Below the pieces are notes generated by a model. It worked only from the letters and a program-made list of their open reading frames with translations, searched no databases and had not been told where the DNA came from. From NCBI GenBank assembly GCA_947624685.1, contig CANQLJ010000018.1:1-34346 (forward strand): a stretch of 34,346 nucleotides of DNA, written 5' to 3'. A program made the position numbers and the translations under genes. Source of the stretch: Candidatus Gastranaerophilales bacterium (lineage in GTDB: Bacteria > Cyanobacteriota > Vampirovibrionia > Gastranaerophilales > Gastranaerophilaceae). Positions 1 through 7,529 of the stretch are shown here, in pieces. Every line of letters begins with the position of its first letter. Positions within the stretch are counted from its first letter, which is position 1.

Positions 1-227
1 CCTGCGGCATCACGGATACCTTTTTTAATTGCAATAGCGCAGCCTAAAGTATAAGCCCAAGAAGCGTTATCAAACGCAATGGGTTGAATCCCTTTAACTA
101 TTTCATCAACATTTATTCCTTTGGATAGACACAATTCATTAGCTTCATCAAGCGATTTAAAACCATATTCATTTAAAACTTTGGCTAATGATTTTTCGCG
201 TCTGTCTTGTCCTTCAAATTTTGCCAT
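1..227 (-). CDS. GGGtGRT family protein, N-terminal part (cut by window edge)
   Basis: Only the first 75 codons are present; the gene runs off the left edge. The start is the ATG at 227-225, preceded on the minus strand by an AAGGAAA ribosome binding site. The N-terminus begins MAKFEGQDRREKSLAKVLN and continues with a GIQPIAF segment and AIAIKKGIRDAAG. This matches, from memory, the start of the GGGtGRT family (named for a C-terminal Gly-rich motif that lies outside the window). The biochemical role of the family is unknown. It is 30 bases downstream of a NifU-like scaffold gene on the same strand, the arrangement usually seen for this family, so the two probably form one operon and act in a shared Fe-S related process. 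The recognition rests on only 75 residues plus that neighbour. Confidence 0.8.
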   Translation of the reverse strand, partial: MAKFEGQDRREKSLAKVLNEYGFKSLDEANELCLSKGINVDEIVKGIQPIAFDNASWAYTLGCAIAIKKGIRDAA

Positions 228-257
228 AATATATTTCCTTATTTTTTCTATCTATAA

Positions 258-959
258 CTATTCGTGACGTGGGTCAATTGTTTTAACGGCTTCGTTAAAT
301 CTTCCGTATGTGCCGATATTTTTTTCATAGGCTTCTTTGGCGTCAACCCCTTTTTTGATTGCATCCATTACTTTTCCTAAGTTTACAAATTTATAGCCTA
401 TGACTTGATCGTTTTTATCGAGCCCAAGTTCAAGTATATATCCTTCGGTCAATGACAAATATCTTACACCTTTTTGTTTTGTTGAATGAATTGTCCCTAC
501 CATTGAACATAAGCCTTTGCCAAGGTCTTCAAGACCGGCTCCGACGGGCAATCCGCCTTCAGAAAACGCGGTTTGTGTTCTTCCGTAGACGATTTGCAAG
601 AATAATTCTCTCATTGCAACGTTAATAGCATCACATACAAGGTCAGTGTTAAGAGCTTCCAATATAGTTTTTCCCGGGAGAATTTCTCCTGCCATTGCGG
701 CAGAATGAGTCATTCCGGAACATCCTATTGTTTCAACAAGAGCTTCTTGGATAATTCCTTCTTTAACGTTTAAAGTTAATTTGCAAGTACCTTGTTGAGG
801 AGCACAACATCCGCAACCGTGGGTTAAACCGGAAATATCTTTAATTTCTTTACATTTTGTCCATTCTCCTTCTTGAGGAATCGGGGCGGGCGTTCCTTTG
901 ACACCGCGCGCTACACAACATTTTTCTTCAATTTCTGAAGTTACATCTATACGTGTCAT
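258..959 (-). CDS. NifU-like iron-sulfur cluster scaffold protein
   Basis: A 233-residue soluble protein related to the NifU/IscU N-terminal scaffold fold, of the variety that accompanies GGGtGRT proteins. Conserved cysteines are visible: CC near residue 14, a CGCC cluster near 49-52, TIGCSGMTH near 78-86, and further Cys near 109 and 151; the TIGCSG motif is the typical scaffold ligand region. The gene starts at an ATG preceded by a very strong AAAGGAGGT ribosome binding site four bases upstream, so the start is secure. It lies upstream of, and in the same direction as, the GGGtGRT gene. Likely role (family knowledge): transient assembly or storage of an Fe-S cluster. This is not the canonical iscU/sufU; no cysteine desulfurase is in the window. 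Confidence 0.85.
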   Translation of the reverse strand: MTRIDVTSEIEEKCCVARGVKGTPAPIPQEGEWTKCKEIKDISGLTHGCGCCAPQQGTCKLTLNVKEGIIQEALVETIGCSGMTHSAAMAGEILPGKTILEALNTDLVCDAINVAMRELFLQIVYGRTQTAFSEGGLPVGAGLEDLGKGLCSMVGTIHSTKQKGVRYLSLTEGYILELGLDKNDQVIGYKFVNLGKVMDAIKKGVDAKEAYEKNIGTYGRFNEAVKTIDPRHE

Positions 960-985
960 TTGACCTCCTTTTATACTAAAATAAA

Positions 986-1013
986 ATTATAAATTGATTT
1001 TAATATAAACAAA
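986..1013 (-). promoter_or_regulatory. Candidate promoter of the NifU-like gene
   Basis: On the minus strand a TTTGTT box (1013-1008) is followed after 16 bases by a perfect TATAAT (991-986). A start about seven bases further on would give a leader of roughly 20 bases that ends in the AAAGGAGGT ribosome binding site. The promoter fills almost the whole gap after the pilD stop at 1016. Sequence match only. Confidence 0.5.
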
Positions 1014-1015
1014 AT

Positions 1016-2047
1016 TTAATTGCTAATAAATATCCGGCTAATTATTAATTTAATTTCGTTCATATAAAATATGCAAAGCGCTGCACTGATTAACAGTGCC
1101 GGCCCAAAAGGCATCAGATTAAAACCTTCTTGAGGCATTTGTTTACTATCATCAGCCATATTTTTCTTTTTTTCTTTTATATCGTTTATTATATTTTTAA
1201 GCGCAAAAATAAGCATCGCCAATATCAAAATAAGGCTCAAAAAGTAATATATCGGATAATATATCAAATTAAAATAATTTAAAAACAAGACTAAAATTAT
1301 CGAAAATAAAGTAAAACAATAGGATAAAAACAATTTTTTGTTGTGCTTTTTAAGTGCGCTGTGAGCTAAAAAGGGTATTGCACAAATTGCCTGAATTATA
1401 ATACTTAATACAATTACAAAAACAAGGTTTTTTATTCCAAATATCGCCCCTAAACCAAGTGCTATTAAGCTGTCGCCTTCGCCAAACATCCTTACGCCTA
1501 AAAAATATTTTGGAATTTTTGCCATAATTTCAAATATCAAAAATCCAAAAACGGCGCCCAAGATTGATTGGACAAACGTTATATCATTTAACCCCAATAG
1601 TGAATATAAAAGCGCGAAAAATGCTAAGATATAAGCGTGATAGTCAATTATCACGGTTTGAAGAATATCTGTTACAATCATTAAAATAAATGTCGCAAAA
1701 AATATAAACATAAATAATGTTTTATATGTCAAGCTGAAATTAAGATAGCATAACAAAAAACATACCGCACAGAGCGCTTCAACGATTGGGTATTGGATTG
1801 AAATTTTGGTTTTACAATAAGCGCAGCGCCCTTTTAAAAAAATGTACGATAATAACGGTATATTCATATACCATTTTAATTTATTTGAGCACTTCGGGCA
1901 TCTTGAGCGCCCAAAGATAATATCTTCGCCTTTCAATCCTCTTAATATCGCAACATTTAAAAAAGAACCGATGCAGAGCCCAAATAAGACCACATAGAAA
2001 ATTATGAAAATATTTCCAATGTCTGCAAATTGAAAAGTACTATTCAT
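1016..2047 (-). CDS. pilD: Prepilin peptidase / N-methyltransferase (A24 family)
   Basis: Inner-membrane aspartyl protease that cleaves class III signal peptides of type IV pilins and pseudopilins and methylates the new N-terminal residue. Visible features: FGLCIGSFLNV at the N-terminus; two CxxC pairs in the cytoplasmic loop (CPKC and CAYC, around residues 50-80) that bind zinc; a first catalytic Asp in IVTDILQTVIID (about residue 126); and the second in a FGEGDSL motif (GxGD, about residue 190). The C-terminal MPFGPALL motif is normal for the family. At 343 residues it is longer than the usual 250-290, because extra membrane segments lie between the GxGD helix and the MPFGP motif. The start ATG overlaps the stop of the upstream sigma factor gene by 8 bases, so translation is probably coupled. 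A substrate candidate is the prepilin gene at 32376. Confidence 0.93.
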   Translation of the reverse strand: MNSTFQFADIGNIFIIFYVVLFGLCIGSFLNVAILRGLKGEDIIFGRSRCPKCSNKLKWYMNIPLLSYIFLKGRCAYCKTKISIQYPIVEALCAVCFLLCYLNFSLTYKTLFMFIFFATFILMIVTDILQTVIIDYHAYILAFFALLYSLLGLNDITFVQSILGAVFGFLIFEIMAKIPKYFLGVRMFGEGDSLIALGLGAIFGIKNLVFVIVLSIIIQAICAIPFLAHSALKKHNKKLFLSYCFTLFSIILVLFLNYFNLIYYPIYYFLSLILILAMLIFALKNIINDIKEKKKNMADDSKQMPQEGFNLMPFGPALLISAALCIFYMNEIKLIISRIFISN

Positions 2048-2840
2048 AATTTTCTATTCCCTTTCTCGTAATTATTTCAAAAAGCTTTTGCAGAGCCTTT
2101 TTGAGTTTTCTTGACACTTGCATTTGAGAAATATCGAGCTTTTGCGAGATTTCTCTTTGGTTCAATCCTTCATAGTAATTCAAGATAATTAACTGCTGCT
2201 CAATCGGCTCAAGTCTCTTTATGGCAGCATCAAGGATGATTCTGTTCTCATAGCTGTTGAATGCTTGTTTTTGGCTCTCGTCTTCAATTTTTTCGACAAG
2301 TGAGATAGAATTTTCATCCGCCCCGATTATTTGATCGATTGAAATTGTGGTTGTGCGTCTGTCTAAATTATTACATTCTTCAATCTTTTCCTGAGGCATC
2401 TGCAGAGCTTCCGCTATATCTTTATCAGTCGGCGCATAGCCAAGTTTTTCGGTCAATTCCAATGTTAATTTATGAACACGAAAAGATAACTCTTTAATTT
2501 CTCTCGGTGCTCGAATAATTGTCGTTTTGTCTCTTAAATAATGCCTTATTTCGCCTGTTATAAGATATGTTGCATAGGATTTAAAGTTCTTTGATATTTC
2601 GGGATTATATAAATCAATTGCTTTAATGAGGCCTAATGAGCCCACTTGAGTAATATCTTCCACAGGGTCGGTTGAACGTCTGGCCAGTGAGCGCGCAACT
2701 TTTTTTACTATCGGCATACAAGCTAACACCACAAGCTCTTTTAATCTTTTTTTGTCTTTTTCGTCGCTTGTTTTGTTGTACTTTTCAAGCCAAATATTAA
2801 TTTCGTCGGTATCAAAAATATTTTCTTGTTGCTCGCTCAA
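2040..2840 (-). CDS. RNA polymerase sigma factor, SigF/SigB-like (group 3)
   Basis: A 266-residue sigma-70 family factor with regions 2, 3 and 4. Region 2 is seen in DITQVGSLGLIKAIDLYNPE and FKSYATYLITGEIRHYLRD (residues about 62-105), followed by IIRAPREI; region 3 starts around LTEKLGYAPTDKDIAEAL; region 4 has the helix-turn-helix LNQREISQKLDISQMQVSRKLKKAL near the C-terminus. Region 1 is absent, as expected for the flagella/sporulation/stress group (SigF, SigB, FliA). The start is TTG at 2840-2838, one base after the ilvC stop, with GAGG inside the end of ilvC as ribosome binding site; no other in-frame start lies close. It is sandwiched between ilvC and pilD with coupled junctions. In cyanobacteria SigF drives type IV pilus genes (established in Synechocystis), so control of pilin expression is a reasonable inference. 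No anti-sigma or anti-anti-sigma gene is adjacent. Confidence 0.9.
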   Translation of the reverse strand: MSEQQENIFDTDEINIWLEKYNKTSDEKDKKRLKELVVLACMPIVKKVARSLARRSTDPVEDITQVGSLGLIKAIDLYNPEISKNFKSYATYLITGEIRHYLRDKTTIIRAPREIKELSFRVHKLTLELTEKLGYAPTDKDIAEALQMPQEKIEECNNLDRRTTTISIDQIIGADENSISLVEKIEDESQKQAFNSYENRIILDAAIKRLEPIEQQLIILNYYEGLNQREISQKLDISQMQVSRKLKKALQKLFEIITRKGIENYE

Positions 2841-2841
2841 T

Positions 2842-3861
<1,020 letters not shown>

Positions 3862-3871
3862 TTATATATCT

Positions 3872-3899
3872 AGTTTATTATTTTATAAAAAAAGGTCAA
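3872..3899 (-). promoter_or_regulatory. ilvC: Candidate promoter of the ilvC-sigma-pilD operon
   Basis: On the minus strand TTGACC (3899-3894) is separated by 16 bases from TAAACT (3877-3872), about 30 bases upstream of the ilvC ATG. The -35 box is good and the -10 box is weak (four of six). No leader peptide, T-box or other attenuator is visible in this 80-base region. Confidence 0.4.
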
Positions 3900-3973
3900 C
3901 TTTATTAAGGCAATTATTTTTGTTCTTTTGTTTTATTATCCTTGTCAGTTGTTTAAGGTGTGAAAAAAAATTA

Positions 3974-5011
3974 ATGAAACTTTTGAGCAAAAAATACTAT
4001 GGTTACTCAAATTTAAACAAAAATTTTTCATCAAAAAAGCTTCCGCTTGATCGCTCAAGCGTAAAAAACATTGAACAATATGACAAAAGAGAATATCCGC
4101 TCGAACAGTATTTGTCATATTTTACTTATATTCGAGAAAATGACGAATTTAAGGATGTTTTTAAAAAATACATTAAATACAAAAATTCTAACCAAAGACT
4201 CACCAAAGAAAAATTTGACGAGATTTACAAAAATTATCCCATGATGTGCGATATGGCGTATGACGAAACACAAAGCGAAGAAATGCTTTGTGCTTCTCCA
4301 AGTTCGTGCGCTAATGCTGCCGTTACTTTGAAAAATCATTTTGATAAAAAATATGGTATTGATGGCTATAAAATAATAAGTATCGGGACAGAACCTTCTA
4401 TTATATGTGAAATTATGAAATTAATGGGGGCAGATACCGTGATGCTTCCAATATCAGGGCTGAAAAACCCCGACATTTCAAAATACGATTGGAAAAGCGA
4501 TGAGCCTTTTGAAAGCTCTATAAAAGACAATATCTACATTGCGCTTAATTATTTAATTAAAAACGGCGTTATAAATACCTTTGATAAAAAATTTATACTG
4601 GTAGATTTTGCCTATTCCGGCGCCACAATTAAAGTAATGCATAATTTTTTAAAATATTTAATACAGATTGATGAAGATAAAATCATTGATTGCTCTTTAA
4701 TTGACGCCCTTCGAGCACTTCAAAACGAGGAAGAATCTTTTGTTGATGAAGTAGATGTGGATATGATTGAAGAAGATATGATGCACTCTGATATTGCCGA
4801 TTGCTGCAATGTTCCTCATTTTAATATTAATGATTTTTATAACGAAAACGCTTATGGGGACAATTATGTGAGCTCTAAAAATAAAACCGAACAGGAAGTA
4901 TTCGATGAATTTGATAAATACAATAGAACCGACGCATGGGTTTATTTGCTTGCTTCCATGTCGTTTGTACAAAAAATTTTAGATAAAAAAATGCGTCACG
5001 AATTACCATGA
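3974..5011 (+). CDS. Uncharacterised protein with a phosphoribosyltransferase-like motif
   Basis: Predicted soluble protein of 345 residues that I do not recognise. The frame is open further upstream to a TTG at 3920; I prefer the ATG at 3974 because the upstream extension depends on TTG and is hydrophobic and Cys-rich (it ends in an LVSC lipobox-like sequence, so a lipoprotein start cannot be ruled out). The middle has IISIGTEPSIICEIMKLMGA and later FILVDFAYSGATIK; a hydrophobic strand ending in D followed by SGATIK resembles the PRPP-binding loop of type I phosphoribosyltransferases, but the usual acidic pair is only partly present. A very acidic stretch follows (near EEESFVDEVDVDMIEEDMM). 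It stands alone between divergent ilvC and a convergent slipin gene. Function unknown. Confidence 0.75.
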   Translation: MKLLSKKYYGYSNLNKNFSSKKLPLDRSSVKNIEQYDKREYPLEQYLSYFTYIRENDEFKDVFKKYIKYKNSNQRLTKEKFDEIYKNYPMMCDMAYDETQSEEMLCASPSSCANAAVTLKNHFDKKYGIDGYKIISIGTEPSIICEIMKLMGADTVMLPISGLKNPDISKYDWKSDEPFESSIKDNIYIALNYLIKNGVINTFDKKFILVDFAYSGATIKVMHNFLKYLIQIDEDKIIDCSLIDALRALQNEEESFVDEVDVDMIEEDMMHSDIADCCNVPHFNINDFYNENAYGDNYVSSKNKTEQEVFDEFDKYNRTDAWVYLLASMSFVQKILDKKMRHELP

Positions 5012-5017
5012 CGCATT
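4990..5017 (+). terminator. Hairpin overlapping the stop codon
   Basis: AATGCGTCA (4990-4998) pairs perfectly with TGACGCATT (5009-5017) around a 10-base loop. The stop codon TGA (5009-5011) begins the 3' arm, so the structure lies half inside the coding region. Only a short TATT follows, so it may be a weak terminator or an mRNA 3'-end stabiliser. Confidence 0.45.
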
Positions 5018-5139
5018 ATTGCTATAAAATCTGCATATGGAGGAAGGAGTGGAAAAGAGAACAACTTGTAGTATCTAAATACCCAAAAATTTTGCTAAAA
5101 TAACTTAAAATAACATTTTATTAAGTAATATTAAAATGC

Positions 5140-5175
5140 AAAAAGGCTTATCCCACATTGGGTTTAAGCCTTTTT
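5140..5175. terminator. Bidirectional intrinsic terminator between convergent genes
   Basis: AAAAAGGCTTA (5140-5150) pairs with TAAGCCTTTTT (5165-5175); inside it CCCA (5152-5155) pairs with TGGG (5159-5162). The A-run on one side and T-run on the other make it work in both directions: for the plus-strand gene ending at 5011 and for the minus-strand slipin gene ending at 5220. The rest of 5018-5219 holds only a purine-rich GGAGGAAGGAG stretch without a usable reading frame. Confidence 0.85.
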
Positions 5176-5219
5176 AACATGATTTTTAATAATTATTTAC
5201 GTAATTTTTAAAAGTATTT

Positions 5220-6188
5220 TTATTTATTTAGCATCTGTTTAATGCCGTCAATTGATGATAAAATGCCCGTTGCTTCATAAGGCATATAAATCACCTTGTT
5301 GTCTTGGCCTTTTGAGATACCTTCCAATGTTTCTAAATATTTCATCGCAATTAAATACTTATCAGGCTGGCCTTGGTTATTGAAAGCCTCAGCTATTCTT
5401 CTGATTGCTTCTTTTTCGGCATCGGCTTCAACAAGTCTTGCTTGAGCTTCACCTTGTGCTTTTAAAATTTCGGCTTCTTTTAGCCCTTGAGCTTTATTGA
5501 TTGCTGCTTCTTTTTCCCCTTCCGCTTTTAATATTGCCGATTTTTTAAGCCCTTCAGCTTCTAAGATTGCCGCACGTCTGTCACGTTCCGCTTTCATTTG
5601 TTTTTCCATTGATGTTTGAATATCAACGGGCGGGATAATATCTTGTAATTCGACCCTGTTTACCTTAACACCCCATTTATTTGTTGCTTCATCTAAGATA
5701 GAGCGAAGTTCGACGTTGATTTTATCTCTTGAAACAAGCGTTTCATCTAAATCCAGCTGCCCGACTAAATTTCTCAACGTCGTTTGAGTAAGTTTTTCAA
5801 TTGCATCAGGCAGGTTTTGAACTTCATAAACCGCCGATTTAGGATCAACTATCTGGAAATATAAAAGAGCGTTAATGCTAATTGTCGCGTTATCTTTAGT
5901 AATTACCGATTGGCGAGGAAAATCATAGACAGCTTCTCTCATATCTATTCTATGGCGAATAACAGTGCCGCTATAGGTTTGGCCGTCAAAAGTTCTTTGA
6001 ACTGTTTTCCAATACACTCCTCTTTGGGTATCAATAATCGGACAAATCCAATGAAAACCCGCATCGAGCGTTTTATGGTATTTACCTAATCTTTCAACAA
6101 TCACAACTTCCGCTTGTTTAACAATTATTGCGCCTTTTATAATTAAAATAATTGCAAAAACAAATAATACTAAAATTGCGCCGAACAT
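5220..6188 (-). CDS. SPFH/stomatin-like membrane protein (paraslipin)
   Basis: 322-residue membrane-anchored scaffold of the SPFH (stomatin/prohibitin/flotillin/HflK) superfamily. One N-terminal membrane segment (residues about 4-22, GAILVLFVFAIILIIKGAI) is followed by the SPFH core: VVIVERLGKYHKTLDAGFHWICP, VYDFPRQSVITKDNATISINALL, and the VELQDIIPP segment. Then comes a long coiled coil with AEG/AQG repeats roughly 11 residues apart (about 205-260), and a C-terminus containing YLETLEGISKG, typical of the slipin group. The family organises membrane microdomains; a specific function here is not known. The ATG has a strong AAAGGAGG ribosome binding site and follows nfeD by 17 bases, the standard NfeD-slipin operon. 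Confidence 0.93.
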   Translation of the reverse strand: MFGAILVLFVFAIILIIKGAIIVKQAEVVIVERLGKYHKTLDAGFHWICPIIDTQRGVYWKTVQRTFDGQTYSGTVIRHRIDMREAVYDFPRQSVITKDNATISINALLYFQIVDPKSAVYEVQNLPDAIEKLTQTTLRNLVGQLDLDETLVSRDKINVELRSILDEATNKWGVKVNRVELQDIIPPVDIQTSMEKQMKAERDRRAAILEAEGLKKSAILKAEGEKEAAINKAQGLKEAEILKAQGEAQARLVEADAEKEAIRRIAEAFNNQGQPDKYLIAMKYLETLEGISKGQDNKVIYMPYEATGILSSIDGIKQMLNK

Positions 6189-6205
6189 TTTTCCTCCTTT
6201 AAATT

Positions 6206-6625
6206 TTATTGCTTAACAACTTTTAAAATAATACCTTCATGGTCTGTAATTTTAACGTTTTCGCCGTTTTCGATGACATTATCATCGGCACTTCTTGCTT
6301 GCCATCTTTCATCATAAATACTTATAAAGCCGCTGTTTTTGTCGATTCTGTCTACTGCTTTAGCTGTTTTTCCGATGTATTTTGATTTCATGCCCGTTTC
6401 CATTTTAATGTCGCTTGATTTTTTAATCAAAATCGGCCTCAATGTAAATACCAGAATTATTGATAAAAAACAAAAACTCGATATTAAAACGTATATATCG
6501 TTTGTGAAAAACGATAATATCGCGACAAAAACGGACGCCAAAGCAAAATTAAGAAAAAACATCGTAGGCGTGAACATTTCAATGATTAAAAAAACTAATC
6601 CTATCGCTAAAATTGTATACCACAT
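6206..6625 (-). CDS. NfeD family membrane protein
   Basis: 139-residue partner of the slipin downstream. The first ~75 residues form two to four membrane segments (WYTILAIGLVFLIIEMFTPTMFFLNFALASVFVAIL, then YVLISSFCFLSIILVFTLRPIL). After a KSSDIKMETGMKSKYIGKTAKAV linker comes an OB-fold domain with DERWQARS and an ENGENVKITDHEGIILKV ending, both hallmarks of the short NfeD form, which lacks the serine protease domain. The ATG is at 6625-6623; its GGAGGAG ribosome binding site overlaps the 3' arm of a perfect 11-bp hairpin, so translation or read-through may be regulated. Confidence 0.9.
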   Translation of the reverse strand: MWYTILAIGLVFLIIEMFTPTMFFLNFALASVFVAILSFFTNDIYVLISSFCFLSIILVFTLRPILIKKSSDIKMETGMKSKYIGKTAKAVDRIDKNSGFISIYDERWQARSADDNVIENGENVKITDHEGIILKVVKQ

Positions 6626-6664
6626 AAAAACTCCTCCATAATTTTATATTATAGAGGAGTTTTT
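6626..6664 (-). terminator. Terminator-like hairpin sequestering the nfeD ribosome binding site
   Basis: On the minus strand AAAAACTCCTC (6664-6654) and GAGGAGTTTTT (6636-6626) form a perfect 11-bp stem with a 17-base AT-rich loop. The five T residues end directly at the nfeD ATG. It has the form of an intrinsic terminator, and the GGAGGAG that nfeD needs for initiation lies in and next to the 3' arm, so it could act at transcription, at translation, or both. It may also end transcripts of the mutS2-alkD operon. Confidence 0.65.
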
Positions 6665-6690
6665 AAAATAAATCACATTTTTATTGTATT

Positions 6691-6747
6691 TTATACGTAA
6701 TTTTTTATCCAAATGCTTAAAATGAAGTCAAATTCAATTTTATTCAT
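6691..6747 (-). CDS. Candidate 18-residue leader peptide before nfeD
   Basis: A short open frame, MNKIEFDFILSIWIKNYV then TAA, starts at an ATG preceded by AAGGA four bases upstream. It sits 27 bases before the terminator-like hairpin that leads into nfeD, and a TGCTATAAA extended -10 box lies upstream. Position and ribosome binding site suggest a leader peptide; the peptide has four Ile and one Trp but no run of a single amino acid, so which signal it would sense is unclear. Could be chance. Confidence 0.3.
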   Translation of the reverse strand: MNKIEFDFILSIWIKNYV

Positions 6748-6773
6748 AATATCCTTCGCTTTCTTAAATTATC

Positions 6774-6782
6774 TTTATAGCA
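6774..6782 (-). promoter_or_regulatory. Candidate extended -10 promoter of the nfeD-slipin transcript
   Basis: On the minus strand TGC directly precedes TATAAA (6782-6774), the TGN extended -10 form. No good -35 box is seen. A start near 6767 would place the leader ORF 20 bases downstream and the hairpin about 100 bases downstream. Apart from this promoter, the leader ORF and the hairpin, the 217-base gap 6626-6842 shows nothing else. Confidence 0.35.
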
Positions 6783-6842
6783 TATATATAATTTAAAAAA
6801 GTATTTAGTAAAAAAATTGCCCTCAAATTCGTTTTGTTATGG

Positions 6843-7529
6843 TTAAATTGTTACATTTCTTAATATTTTAAGCTCGTCTTTCTGTTCTTTGTTGAGTCTT
6901 AATGATTCCCTGGCTTTTGTTATACCTTTATTATAGACGAAATTATGGATTTTATTGTTTTTTATAAAATTAATCGTTTTATTATAATCTTTTACAAAAC
7001 AAATTGAAAGACACCATGCCGCAGCCATTTTTGCGTAATATTTGTCGTTATTAAATATTTTTATTTTATCAAGTACATAATCAATGTCATAATCGATGTA
7101 ATAAAGCGTCAAAATGACATAATAAAACCTTAGATTAAATTCTCTGTCTGAATTAACATAATCTTTTAAAAAAACTTTAAAATCATCAAGATTATCTTTA
7201 ATTACTTTTAAGTTTGAACAAAAACAATCACAAATTGACCAATTATTTATTTTTTTAATGAATTTTTTTATGTATTTTAATTTTTCACAATAATCAATTT
7301 TAATGTATCCGATAATTAGCCCTTCAATTAGCGTTAGTTCAAAAAATTCATCGTCATTTTCTTTTAAATACGTTTTCCAATTTTCTTTTGAGATATTTTT
7401 AGCAATTTTTCTTAATTTTGGTATTTGAACACCGATTAGGTTATTTATGTTAGGCAGAAGCGAACAGGAAAAATTTTTATATTTTTCATCGCTTAATTTA
7501 AAAAGTTCTTTTTTTATTTTTTCTATCAT
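6843..7529 (-). CDS. DNA alkylation repair protein, AlkD-like
   Basis: 228-residue all-helical protein of the AlkC/AlkD family (HEAT-like repeats that grip DNA and release bulky or positively charged alkylated purines). Family features visible: GVQIPKLRKIAK near residue 32, NNWSICDCFCSNLK near 93-106, DREFNLRFYYVIL near 128-140, MAAAWCLSICFVKD near 170-183, and the C-terminal KARESLRLN segment. Length matches AlkD. The ATG overlaps the mutS2 stop as ATGA, so the two repair proteins are translationally coupled. The sequence is very rich in Lys, Ile and Asn, in line with the local AT content. Confidence 0.85.
   Translation of the reverse strand: MIEKIKKELFKLSDEKYKNFSCSLLPNINNLIGVQIPKLRKIAKNISKENWKTYLKENDDEFFELTLIEGLIIGYIKIDYCEKLKYIKKFIKKINNWSICDCFCSNLKVIKDNLDDFKVFLKDYVNSDREFNLRFYYVILTLYYIDYDIDYVLDKIKIFNNDKYYAKMAAAWCLSICFVKDYNKTINFIKNNKIHNFVYNKGITKARESLRLNKEQKDELKILRNVTI

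Noticed and set aside
3920-3973. TTG-started N-terminal extension with LVSC lipobox
   Set aside because: Depends on a TTG start with only AAGG about nine bases upstream. The basic end of a signal peptide is missing (it begins MFFCFIILV), so I kept the ATG at 3974 and mention the alternative.
5031-5073. Perfect-looking GGAGGAAGGAG ribosome binding stretch after the PRTase-like gene
   Set aside because: Only a 13-codon frame (starting at the ATG at 5037, inside the stretch) or an immediate stop follows. Probably chance or the remnant of a lost gene.
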